64,000 nt of DNA from Haemonchus contortus (taxonomy: Eukaryota; Nematoda; Chromadorea; Rhabditida; Trichostrongylidae), in contig LS997565.1 in assembly GCA_000469685.2 (NCBI GenBank), positions 24,732,272 to 24,796,271 on the forward strand. The letters run 5' to 3'. A program made the translations under genes and the position numbers. This document shows positions 22,625 to 34,739 of the stretch, piece by piece. The first letter of the stretch is position 1, and each line of letters begins with the position of its first letter. Under the pieces are notes generated by a model. The model had not been told where the DNA came from and did not search any database. It was given only the letters and a program-made list of their open reading frames with translations.

Positions 22625-25600
22625 TCACAGAGTATTCTTTGGAGGTTGAGGTAGCACTATATTATAAAAGAATTCAGGATTCCAGAATGTGGGCGGTTTC
22701 CATCCACACCAACCCTTGCTCAGCACCACTTTGAGATCCTCTGATCCCGTGTAGTGTGGATCGAGTACTAGGAAGGCGCAGTCACCGGAATTTTCGTCGA
22801 AGTCTACACCGAGAATGGTATGGGCCAGCTGCCCTCCACCTGAAAACAAAAACATTTAAGGGTTTGCTCTACTGGCTCTTTGATCGGAAAATGGAAAAAC
22901 CTATATGGAAAACACGTGAAAACAGCACAAATAAAGAAATGCGAGAGAAATGCTAGAAAACGCGTGAGAACTCCGTACAAGTTCAGCATCATACTACTTT
23001 GAGGAAGAAAACGTGAGCAGTTACTAGGCAAATAGACTAAGATATGATGATCATTCCGTTTCGTGACCACCTGCGTTACGCAGATAACCGTTCCTTTCAA
23101 TAACTCTGAAGAATTTGACTGTCGGAATTACCAACCCCGCTAGCGTTGCATCGACCAGAGACACAGTGTCCACGAATTTTCATTTCGCATCAGGATGTAT
23201 GTCGCTATGTATCCTCAAGTATCCAAGACAGGGCATCAACTTAGAAGCATTTCACTAACCTATCATCACAGGAGTACCAACTGTTTGGAAGTGTAGTGCC
23301 AATTCGCGCGCTCTTTCAGCAACTTCGGCCCCAGAATTGGTAACGATGAAGCGTGATTCGATTCCTGGAAAGTCAAGGTTCAAGAAAATATGCCGCAAAC
23401 CGTGGATTTTATTGAAAACTCAAATCTACCAAGCAAGTGATCAAGAGCAAAGCCTATCTCTGTGCTGCCTATCCACTGTCGACTGCCCACAAACTTTTCT
23501 TCCTTGTCACCGATATCCACCAAACACTATAAATATCGAGTATTCAATGCTAATTTTTATTCAACAGTATAGAACACAAAGAGATCACCAGCAAACCCCC
23601 ACCGTTCCATATAATGAAAAGAAAATATGGTCAACCTTTTCAATATATTTCAACATTATTAGGCATGCTTAGACGATTTCTTTCTGGTACATAATTGTGT
23701 TTCGGAAATCAGAGGATTCACGGTCGTATAAAAAGATCATAGGATGGTTAGAAGCACAAAGTACGACAATCCAAGTTTCAGTAGAACGGGAACAAGTAGT
23801 GGGCGACAGAAGTGACAAGGGAGGGAGGGAGGGAGGAGGGGCTATTCAGAAGATGAAATGCCGCAATAGCGCAAGGAGCTGGCTAAGAAGTCAAAAATGG
23901 CAAAATGTTCATGTGGCGCATCCATGATGCCGACGACACAGTTCGTAGCTTAAAAAACTGTTCCCTTGAAAAAGGAGAGTAGAGTTACAGGTTCCGTTCA
24001 AACGATTCGCGGTCTGTAAGCATCTGAGTGTCTCCCCACATGCGCGGCACTATTCTCGGCGTCCTAACGCCTCGTTTGGATGGTGCATGCTTGACAAGAC
24101 TGTCACCGCATGGTCCCTCTCCAGTATTTTGATCGACCAAACCGATTTCAGAGCCCTCATTACGTCCCGTCTAATTGTAAGCCGTTTCTCGGTCCGACAG
24201 TATACCATGTACTATCCATGGTGGGGGAAGGGGGTGGGCACAGGTCAGTATTGGTTGAAAACTCAGAAACCACTTTTATCGTGAACTATGCCTTTGAGTA
24301 AATCGAAAAACACCAACATCAATAAAACACGAATTAATATCAACAAATCATCACCCGCTGAATTTCCACATGACTGGGCACCGGCTTATCCGTGAAGCCG
24401 TTGAGGACGAACCAACTCCAAATAGACTGCAAGCTGCGATAAGCACATCCCCAACCTAGAAAGTAATGGCGTTCATCTTTCCAGGAAGCATACAATCACA
24501 GCAACTCGAAACGTGATTTGAAAAGGTATTGAATAGGATAAGATAGCGTTCGATGCACAAGTTGAAGTGGATAATCAGGTTTTAAAAAAATAGCAGTAGT
24601 TCTATGTACTGCACACCCACAGATGATTTTATCTTCGGTGTTCTCATTACAGCCAAAAAAGAAAGTCTATTGATACTGTTTGTACTGAACCACTAACCAA
24701 AACGGATTATTTTGTGATGCCATTGGATAGGAATCATAAAGTCCCTCCTTTTGTCGCAGTATAGACATTGTTTTTTTCAATCACAGGGTGATCAAACATT
24801 CCGAAAAGAGAGGAGCTAGAAAAAAAATCTACAATGGCATTAGCCAGTGTCAGGCGTCATCAAACAATCTGGCTGCTTTCATTACATCTCTGTGCGCTAG
24901 TTCTTACGGTTAAGTTCCAGCCTGATTTTATGTGAACGTTCATGATAGCGCGTGCGTAGCCCAACTGGTCTCTGGGGTGGATGTGAAAAATAAACAAATA
25001 CGACCAGGTGTCCTTAGTTGGATTTGATTGCTTCTCAAAAGGCTGAAAAGTTTGTTAGTGAGTACTCTGCGTTACTTCTGATGCTGCGATTTCGTAATAA
25101 AATTCAGGTAATGGAAACGTTGCCTAGTGAGTAACTTTTCCATCACAGGATTAGTTTCGTATAAGTACTACCTGCACCCACCACATCAAAAATCTGTGGA
25201 AAGTATCAATTATCAACTTTGTTTAAAACATATCTCGACTAAAAATCATTAAAAATTGAAGTATTCGACTCTTGGAAGAGTGAGAGCTGATCACAAGGAA
25301 ACTGCTACATTCATGAATTTCGACAGATGCAATTTCGAATACACCCCCAATACCAGACACGCACCACTTGGGGTAAATTAGGAAGCGAGAAAGAAGAGAA
25401 TGAAAACACAGTGTTTTGCGGAATCATTGTTAAATTTGCCTAAGTATGGAAATTGTACCTTAATAAACAAACCAGCATCATCTATTCCATCTTGCATGTA
25501 ATGGTGGTAGTGGTAATCGCCCTTCACTACGGAGACGACACCTCGCTGTTTATCTATAAAGATATGAATAACTGTCATTCTGATTTCTGATTCGATTCTG

Positions 25601-28600
25601 AATTCATCCAGCATCGTACTACGTATATTCCTTGGTAGTCTCTAATCCCAATTCAATTCTAGCCATATTATCCCTCATCCTAGGCTTTTTGTATTTCGAA
25701 CTTGCCAACTATACATTAGATATAGCACCGCTTTATATGTATAGTTTTTTTTAAATGAAGGAGAAAAAACGTTTTAGAAGTAAAAAATGATGAAGATATT
25801 TCAAAATATTCAATACCAGTCGGGTCCCCCGCCTAATACTGGGTTTCCCTGCTTCTTATGAAATAGTTGTTAATCGGCAGACCGACTCCCCCGTCGTCGA
25901 CGAATCATAATAGTGTCATTATCATTATCGTCTTTGGAAATGTAGCTCCTTTTCTCTACGTCCATTGAGTTGACGCTCATCTTAAAAATAATGACCGATC
26001 AAACGTTCAAGGGGTAGGCATCAAAAGCCTTGAATGGTGCTCACAAATGTTGACGAATCATGATAGTGTCATTATCAAATGTCTTTCAAAATGTAGCTCC
26101 TTTTCAAAAAGTGAACCAACTTTCATCTCCTTACAATCGGTTCCTATCACTGCAGTTTCCTTTAATGTCGAGTGAAACATATCAAAGAGTCAAAGCTAGA
26201 TCGTGAATATCAACGACGCTAGGATTTAATTGTGAGTGGATCTTGTTCTTTAACAATTCCTTTATCGTCAGCGTTCCCATCCCTCCTCTTCTACTCCTAC
26301 TGATTTTGCTCTCCAAGTCCACAGGGTCAAGAATTCCGGATTTTTGCGCAGACCTTTATTTCGCGGAAAAAACCGTCCTCTGTGGGCAGAGTGTGCTACC
26401 TGCCGTGAGTGTTTCCATCCTGCCGCCTGTACTTTTACAAAATTACACGCTTTAGGTCCACGGGAACATGAGTTATGAGTTTGCAGCACAGAATTTCTAT
26501 CGCGCGCGCCCAGGCGAAATCCGGTCCTTTCACCTACCGTACGTTCCGATCTTGCCGCCTGTACTCCTATCAAATTTGAACGCTCATGTTTCAGGGGGCA
26601 GGAGTTATGAATTGGCGGTCAGACACACACACGTACACACACATAAACACATACACGCATACATACACACAAAAACCACGACGTTAGCGAGTTATATACA
26701 GTAGAATAGTAGTGTCGAAACTATGAAGACATCATTTGACCAGATGCGTTTTTGCTTAGGCTCATTTTTACGCTTTTGAAAACCTTATTTGTTCCTTTTT
26801 TTGATCATATTTGAACTTGCACGCTAGCAACTTATTAAGAGATCTAGAAAAAATTGGTTAGGGAAATAATGGGATTGCTCAGTGAACGGAATTCTACTCA
26901 AAGGCTGAAAAGACGACGCATGGTTTTTAACGGGACTCGAATCCGAGCCTAAATTCTTTGGAAGTCCAAGTTTTCTAGAGATACGGAATTCGAGGGTGAC
27001 CTCACAACATCGAAAAGCGATATTTGCCTCTGTTATGGTAAAATTTGAAATTCGCTCAAAGTATTTCTGCAGGTAGAACAACCTACAATTACTTATATAT
27101 AGATGAGGCGATCGTAACAGCTTTGATGGAGCGAAGGTTACGGCTTGCGCAGGTCGGAGACATGGCACATTGAGTGGAAGATTGAACAGTTTGTGAAGCT
27201 CGACACGAAACGATTCTGAAATGGACAAGTACTAGAAGGTAGCGAAAATGTTCCACGAAAACGTGGAAAAAGTGAACAGACGTTGTTCTACGCCGTCATC
27301 AACTGGGCACTGAATGTGGAGAAAAGATGACCACCCAGCAGGTAGGAAAACTTGCGATATCGTAGGAGCTACATTTCTCTGAAAGAAAATGCAGATCATA
27401 GGCCTTTGTGAAGACTGAAACCGGAAGCTAAAAATAAGTAAGAGTTAAAATTTATGATGGCCTTGAAATGAGGCTCCATTCAATAGGAGTTCCAAGATTT
27501 AAACTGCAGTGGGACAAAAGATCTTCCCACAAAAGTCCCTCCTCACGAGCATAACTACTGCGGAAATGTGCCCTTCGAAAACGGCTACAGCAAGTGAAAT
27601 CCCGAAGAGTAACTGTTAGCTACCAACTACCGCTTTTAGACATTTTGATTTTGATTGTATTACGAAGGATTAACCCAAGACAAAAGGTTTTTAACCTGAA
27701 GCATTTCCGAATGGCTATTTGACTACTCATACACGACTGGGGAGCTGCGAACGCCCAGCTCCTACCTGGGGTTTCTAGGACCTGGGGTTTCTAGGAAAGG
27801 AATAACATGTCCTTGAGAGTATACATATGAACTTATTCCATTCTGCCTTGATAAAAAATGGATGCAATTTGTTTCATGTATCCAATCAGGAACGCTTCGC
27901 TATTGCTCAGATGTTGTCCAACAGAGAAAAGCAGTAGAACCTTAACACAGTGTAGCCCATTATTCACCACATAAACCATGCTATAGACTCGTCGTCGAAT
28001 TCCTTCGAGTAAGCAATTGTAAAGAATACTGGGACAGTCACCAAAAACGACCGGAACCGTGGCAGTCAGATTGGCAGTGAAACGCTTGTATTCCGTACCA
28101 TCTAAGATATGCATTTTTGTTAGCAGCTATAACACTATTTAAACAGATGAATCTTGAATAAAACCAACCACGAGTTATTCGAACAATTGGTACCATTTTC
28201 TGATCTTCAGAATCGTCTTTGCCCGTTAACGCTAAACAACGGTATGTAGAAAGTTCCACATAATCCTGAAACATACAGAAACCGTAAAGCCTAAATTCTC
28301 CGCAAAGATACTGGGGCATGTTTATAAAAAATTATGAGTGCTGTTTAGGTAAAGTGTCAATTGAAGCATACCTTATACTGTAAGGCACTGCGCGAAAGAT
28401 CATCAAAGATGTGACGTTGCTTGTCAATCAACTCTTTGCTCATGTCTTTCCGAAGAAGAATATCTCTTTCCACACTGGCAAAAGACAATTGGTCTAGTCT
28501 TGTTATGAACTTTTCCATTCCATTTTGAAGATCTTCAGCTTCAACGCCGCTTCGCAACGCACAAGAAAAACCGACCTTCAAAGTTATTCTTTCTTCAAGG

Positions 28601-29158
28601 AAAGACTTTGTTTCAGCTGTGATTCAAAAGATTACTAACTTGGACTCTGACAGATAACCCTTCAGGTATGACGGTGCTATGCCTCAGAATATCATTATGT
28701 GTAAGAAAAGTAGTTGCATCAGCGGCTTCCAATATGTCTTTGGTTGTTGTTAGCGTAAACCCATCTCCAATGGTAGTGACTTCATTTCCATCTACACAAA
28801 CATTTCCCACGAGATGGACATCTAAAATACAGCGTTTAACTTTTTCGTTGCGGAGCGCTGAATGAAGAAGTTAAACAATGAATTCTAATCAAACCTGCAC
28901 TCATGCAACTCAGCATAAATTGCACAGTGGAGAGCGTGACAGCCTCTGATGGAATAAAAATAACAAGAACGATTTCCTTGCGCGTTGGCCTACCAAATAC
29001 GAGTCCGCCGATTTGAGAACTCTCATCACTCCATGATCGAAGGTTACGATAGTTCTGTAAATCATAAAAGTAAAGTATCGTAATTGGTAGTAAGGAATTC
29101 GAAGCATATAGCTCACCTGGAATACAAGATCGGTGTTGATTAACCACTTTTGTTTCAT
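22625..29158 (-). CDS. odr-8: Ufm1-specific protease (UFSP2/ODR-8, peptidase family C78)
   Basis: A cysteine protease that matures the ubiquitin-like protein UFM1 and removes it from targets at the ER. Twelve exons, all in phase: 29117-29158, 28895-29054, 28640-28857, 28372-28605, 28169-28265, 27847-28101, 27093-27215, 25473-25553, 24355-24455, 23430-23526, 23260-23364, 22625-22839; about 575 residues. The N-terminal half is the substrate-recognition region; the C78 domain starts near [11 protein letters not shown]. The catalytic Cys is in [10 protein letters not shown] (about 407); [10 protein letters not shown] follows; GGGQLAH and the Asp/His pair in VLDPHY (531 and 533) complete the site; KGWCGWKPP is the usual tail. 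Two junctions are uncertain: exon 3 to 4 (a 34-nt intron, or 64 nt if exon 4 starts at 28575) and exon 6 to 7 (needs a GC donor). Introns 7-9 are long and hold repeats. Confidence 0.92.
25899..26112. repeat. diverged direct duplication
   Basis: The string GACGAATCATAATAGTGTCA at about 25899 returns as GACGAATCATGATAGTGTCA at about 26052. Each copy is followed by TTATCA and, after 25-30 bases, by AATGTAGCTCC. The period is about 153 bases. It lies in an intron of the Ufm1 protease gene. Confidence 0.6.
26108..26705 (-). mobile_element. Helitron-like minisatellite element inside a protease intron
   Basis: Read on the minus strand, it starts at 26705 with TCTACTGTATATAACTCGC, then a GTGTGTATG-rich microsatellite (26610-26680), then three diverged monomers containing CCGCCTGTACT and the like. 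The distal part, 26108-26350, matches 63709-63960 near the window edge. It sits between exons 7 and 8 of the Ufm1 protease gene and helps explain the 1.5-kb intron. Confidence 0.6.
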
Positions 29159-29425
29159 TACTGTGAACCCTGAACCAACTATTTACCCAAGAAGCGATAG
29201 AACACATCACATTTACCTTACATATTTATACTAATAAATAAAGACACATAAAGACATCGGTGACGACTATTAAGACAGAGAAAGATCAAAATTGGTGAAG
29301 AAACAAAGCCAAAAACTACCCTAGTTTCCGCTAGAGCTTTCAATGAAATGCTAGAAGATAACATGAATACTGAGTACTTGGCTGCTTTGAACAAATCTTA
29401 TTCATAGGGAAACGATATAAAACTC

Positions 29426-29431
29426 TTTATT
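29426..29431 (-). terminator. candidate poly(A) signal of TRABD-like gene
   Basis: AATAAA on the minus strand, about 425 bases after the stop at 29856 and 268 bases before the start of the next gene. It is the best signal in the gap; no closer one was seen. Confidence 0.4.
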
Positions 29432-29855
29432 TTAATCAGGTACTCACATAGAAACCCATAAAGATGAAATTTGGAAATTGTCAATTAATTAACAGGATAC
29501 CTTTGTCATTAAGTGAAAGATAAAGAGAGTACTCTACAATTTCAAACTACAATTTCATGTTACTGGAACACTTATGAGGACATCACGATGATAGTAAGAG
29601 TTGAAGCCCCAATGCGACCCTATGCGGCAACCTTTTGAATGGCGACAAGACTGACAATAGGGCACAGAGGACTCACATTGTGTCATTCAAAATAAGGCAT
29701 ACGTTATCGAGTGAAGTTCATTCACTGTACGAGAAATATTAGAACAAAAGATTAAACCTTTCCTTACCCACAATGGATCCGATTAATTTGGGAGAAAAGA
29801 AGTGATAGTACCAAAATTGGTAGCACGAGCACAACCCATGCAAGGATAAGAGATA

Positions 29856-32800
29856 CTAACGGAACCTTCTCGCTATCCTGACACCACCACGATATAGCAT
29901 AAATCCAACAGCACCCCAAAAGGCAGCTCGGATTGCGAACTTAATCACCTGAAAAGATGTCTAGCTGCAAATAGCTATAATTAGAAGATGGCGTAAAATG
30001 CTCTATTTTGGACAAAAACAAGAGCTAGAGCAATGAGAGAAAGAGTGTTCACACTTTCAACACGGAGGATTCTTCAGGAAGATGGTAACAATTCGCCCCC
30101 GAGTTGTAGACAAAAAAGCTAAAGGTTGCAGCGCTAGATGTAAAAATGAATCGGGGAATCAATATTGAGACATATCCATTAGTAAGAGTCATTAGCCACG
30201 TTTACCGCCCTCAAAAAATGTAAATAAAGGAAAAATGTGGTTCAAGGTCAATCAAACTGCATACAGAGGGTACCCGAAAATGGTGTGAAATTGTTTAAAA
30301 TGTTAGTGGAATCTGCTTGCTTTCAAGTGCTTAGAGGTACGGGAATGGCGTGTCCAGATTTCGAGGGTCGCTACTGATGAAGAAAATCCGTCACCTTTTC
30401 TTGGAAATTAGCGCGCTTAATTGGAATTTTCGGTCTTCCAAAAAAAAAACCGCAACGATACAAGGAAACAACACTCACTTTGGTAGAGGTAGAAGGAGGA
30501 GGAATATGGAGTAGTGGTGCAATATCTACTGGATTGTCCCAATGAGCAACAATTCCAGGTGTGTGGCCGATTCCTACGACGGCTACTACCTAAAAATGAA
30601 AACATGTACGCTATATAGGAGATGCGCCGACATATGAGAACTTTTTATATTGGCAATGATGAACATACTCGCAACGGCTGCCATTCCACATCGGTACGCT
30701 CCCAAGACAGCCTTTTCTCAATCGTATTCTTTTGCAACAAAGAATGAAGAGCGTGAGTCATGTAAGCATCCCGTTCGTCAACAAAAATCTGGAAAAAATG
30801 GATTACAGTGACTATATAAGCAAATGCAAGATAAAGGAACGCACCTTGGTCAGCTTGGGGAAATCCCCAGCCATTTCAGCCAAAAGCTGCTCCAACAGGT
30901 CACGCTGCTTACATTTTTCGACCTAAACCTTAAGTTGTTTATTTTTTTGGGGAATTCGATGTATATCACAATTACCAAGAAATCCGACCCCCGTGAAAAA
31001 CAATGGTACCAAACGGAAATGGTGGCCAATCCCAATGATAGAATAATTTTAAGAAACTGAAGGAAGCTACGCATTCACCCTTACTGGTGCGAAGAATTCA
31101 TTTGTTAAATCACTCATTTCCCTATGACATGTGCATGCAAGTAATTAAACGAAAAATAAATATTTCCTGATACTGTTTCGCACTGCTCATTAATTTACTG
31201 ATTAATGAGTCACAGTCACAATATAAAAAGCCGCATGAATTAATTTCTAAGCTGCGATCCATGGTGCTAATTGAATTACCTCTTCGGGAGTTATTGATGC
31301 ACTATGGGATAAGGCTACGTGCCAAAAAAATTTGATTTTCTGCCAAAAATTGAGTGATCCGAGTGCTCTCTGGAGTGTAACATGAATCGGACGATCTCCC
31401 AAAACAAGACGACAGAGCTGGAAAAGGATTAAGTTAAAGTGGATCTAAAATTATAATCCTGAAGTGTTAAGAAAGGAAAATTTCTAGTTCGGAAAGAAAA
31501 CAGAATTAAAGTTCTCTTAACTACCTGAGTCTGCATAACAGCTTTATGGGCTGCACGAAATTCACCACCAGGAGCCATAGATAATTCTCTTGTTATATGA
31601 GCTGACATAGAGAGCAGGAGTACATGCAGAATTCCTTGCACAATACCACTCTGAAGGATCACAACAGTTAAAAGCCCTCTACCATTTTCGCCCATAAATT
31701 CGGACCTCACATACTCAAACAAAGCCAAATAATTCCCTTTCTACTGAACTTTCTGAACCTTTTTCTGCTTTTTGGCAAAATGCTGCATCGATGGATAATA
31801 TATTCTATTCAATCACACAATCATTTAGCCGCAGACATAATTTACAGTTGTTCAGGGAGGACATTAAAGTGGCACTCTCGAACGATAAAAAGTAAGGCTG
31901 CCAAAAAAGTGGTGGCTAAGAGCAAATATAGTCGCAAGTGAATGTTGGAGCTGCAGGAAAATCATGTGATAGAAATGGCAAACATAGGATACAGAGCAGC
32001 TATTGATTAAACATTGTGATGACACTAACCGAAAGGCAGAGCAAAGAAAACCAGTAAAGACTCCGTACATACACAATATGCAGTGCACACGAAACACAAT
32101 ACATTTAGTTGCACATTACCTGCTTAATGGTCGTCAGTATTTTCTGTGTATTGAGATCGCTAGCTTCCTTTAGCAAGGTCTGTTCATCCATTGACAAAAT
32201 CGAAATCCTACTCGGGCAAAGCTCTACCATAACCAAATCAGGCTGCGTAATAGCGATTGTCTTCACAACGTCATCTTGAGACTCTTTACTGTAAACACAA
32301 GGAAATCGTTGAATTACGCTATAAAACTTGGACTAATAGTTTGAAAGCACCTGAAATGAGCTGTACCAATCAAGTAAACCGACGCTTCCTCGAACGCTTC
32401 TTCCCAACTCGATTCGTTTATACCATCAGGACATGGCGGAATAGGCAAATTCTTGGGATATTTCAGAACGGTAACTGAAGTTCAGAATTCACAATTCGGC
32501 TGCCTAACTAACAATGAGTGCAGCAGCTCACCAGTATCTGGCGGAAGTTGCACATTTGACGGACGTTTGCGATCGAACATCCAGCCATTAAATATTCGAC
32601 TCTGAAAAAGCAATGGAGGTCACTTGTTTGAACGGACAAACAGGCGAGAAATGAAATGAAGTCAGAGGTAAGATGATATCCATGACCAACTTGTTATTCA
32701 AAAATATGTATTCGGTGTTTTGTGTCTTTTAACCACCGTCTATATTACATTTCTATCTAGAGACTAAACAATCATGACTCCCATAACTTGGGGATGAGGA

Positions 32801-33467
32801 CTAGGGAAACTAACCATGAATATTGAGCTTTCTTGAAATTTGAGAAAGAAGAAAGCAAAAGTTTCCGATCAAGAAAAATAATCGTGAACAGGAACAACAA
32901 ACTACCTGCAAGTCAATACTCCCAGTTTCTGCTGTTTCGACCTCGTCAAATTCTTCCCCGACATGCTCATCAAAATTGCTCGCTGAATCCGCAAGTGATA
33001 TAACTGACTGATCCGCAATTTCGCTTGCGCCTATTGACAAGAACGTTAAAACAGAGAAATGATAGAAAACAAAAATATCAGCAAACAATAACCAGTAATG
33101 GCAAATAATTGCTCTCACAAATACTGATAGATACCAGCAGAAATATACTAAAGAGAACTTTGTAAAGGAATAATAATAGAATTTCAAATAATGAAACGAA
33201 CCTGTCGAACTCGTCACAGCGCTTTTTATACGAAATAAGTCCTGAAATAAAAGCATATTTCCAATCAATAACTTCTCCACTTTGTAATGAAACTTTCATG
33301 ATAAAAGCTGCTGTTCAAACCACTGTTACTGTTTTTTAAATAGTTGTTAAAAATTGACCGCATCTTACTTCGCCTGTCATTTCGTTTTCTTTAGCTGGGT
33401 TCGGTGGATCTGATTGGGGCTCATTGGATGTATTTGATGAAGTATCGCCACCTCCTCGATGTGACAT
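29856..33467 (-). CDS. TraB-domain protein (TRABD-like)
   Basis: A 430-residue protein in twelve exons: 33369-33467, 33202-33241, 32906-33030, 32532-32601, 32351-32474, 32120-32288, 31525-31650, 31280-31417, 30845-30922, 30669-30788, 30479-30589, 29856-29948. All junctions are GT-AG and the phases sum to a whole number of codons. The TraB fold shows its hallmarks: GTAH (148-151), VMVELCPSR in the next exon, ELSMAPGGEFRAA (about 230-243), VDERD (326-330) and the second GxxH in VVGIGH (369-372). The first 100 residues are acidic and disordered. The last 30 form a hydrophobic tail (AFWGAVGFMLYRGG) ending in a basic cluster, consistent with membrane anchoring. Relatives (TIKI, PrgY, GumN) include metal-dependent proteases; whether TRABD proteins cut substrates is not settled. 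Confidence 0.93.
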
Positions 33468-33471
33468 TTTG

Positions 33472-33475
33472 GCTG
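33472..33475 (-). promoter_or_regulatory. likely spliced-leader acceptor for TRABD-like gene
   Basis: ATATCTCAG on the minus strand ends five bases before the ATG (then CCAAA ATG). Such a short leader is typical of trans-spliced nematode messages. Leader class cannot be told from the sequence. Confidence 0.6.
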
Positions 33476-33719
33476 AGATATATGAAAGTTTTTATTAAAA
33501 CGGTTGTAAACTCAAGGCTCAGCGATAACCATGCAGGCCAAAAAATCAAACCACGAGCGGGGAACTTATGAAAACGATACACACTGTGTGAAAATGATAT
33601 GAGCTCAACGTATGGCAATAATGTACGCGGTCATGGTGCTATTTATTTCACTCACGGTAACAGTCTGCCATTGCGTACAGTGAGCAACTACCGTAACTTT
33701 ACCTCAATTTATATTTGAC

Positions 33720-34010
33720 CAGGCAGCTATGCACGCTCTTGCGTGCGCTAGGGGGTCTGGCCATGATTGACGGAACCACACGAGCTTTTGATTTTCATTA
33801 TAGATCTTCATCATGAGCCTCTTTCCTGACACTTCTGTAGCGGCCATCATTTTTTGGGATGTGAAATGGGGCTTGTCTGGCCATGAAGAGTATTCCAATG
33901 CACTTTGAACAGATCCGAACCAAATACCTCGGCAGTCCATATAATCGAAGAAACCCTGTGTAGTTTGGGCTGTGTGTAGCCATGAACACTATCTTTTGAA
34001 GGAAAGCCCC
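33720..34010 (-). repeat. dispersed 280-bp repeat, copy A
   Basis: Contains CATGGCTACACACAGCCCAA, GTGAAATGGGGC and a hairpin around CACGCAAGAGCGTGC. An inverted relative is at 57230-57510 (CATGGCCACACACAGCCCAA). It is non-coding; open frames inside are not genes. Confidence 0.65.
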
Positions 34011-34739
34011 TTTGGGTAGTTGTAGAGATTTAGATCTCTCTACGGGCTATGAATCTGTGTGGCCAGGGTTATTGTAGACTTTACTTTACGCCCGGCCGAC
34101 TACTTTACGTCTGGAGCTCCTCCTTCCAGAGCAAAACTACCCTGCCGCCTACATTTCCTCCAAATTTGGATGCTCTGATACAGTTGAACAGGAGGTAATA
34201 ATTTTGGCCAAGTCCACACACACACCCACATGCATACTGCAAACACTCCGTTTGCACCTCGCCCATCATGAGTTTATTTCTGCTTAACTTATCTGAGTCT
34301 TTTTAGGAAAGCAGTTGGGCTGCGCACGATACCGTCCAATGGCTTCTCATAAATGAATTCCCTCGAAGATAACCTGAAGCGTAATCGTCTTGGTAACTCA
34401 GTTACCACCCTCTTCCAAAAATGGACAGCACCGTTCTTCCACCCCAAATAACAGCGTCATAAGCCGTTTATTGGGAGCGCACATTTCTAGCAAACTGCAT
34501 TTGGCAACCATTCACACTCTTTTATCTATATACTGACTGAGACAACACAAAAAATCAAAAAAGACCATCATTAATCTCTTGTTTACCCCTTACCATTGTG
34601 GAATGCCTTTATTTCACTGGAGATGAAATGGGAGTTTATTTACACTTTGAAATCTATCCCCACCCGTCGCAGCAGGCATTTGATAGCTATATATCGACGA
34701 TCTTGAGGCCAATACATTGTTCGATGAAATTTCATGCAA
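34011..34739. other. no recognised gene
   Basis: Mixed repeat-like DNA with one degenerate monomer (CTGCCGCCTACATTTCCTCC near 34141) and a CA-rich stretch at 34217. The frame at 34598-34795 shows no recognised motif. Confidence 0.5.

Noticed and set aside
26930..26965. tRNA T-arm-like sequence GGATTCGAGTCCC
   Set aside because: No matching acceptor, D or anticodon stems around it.
32810..33280. 156-codon minus-strand frame as one protein
   Set aside because: It contains two true exons of the TraB gene plus an intron read through.
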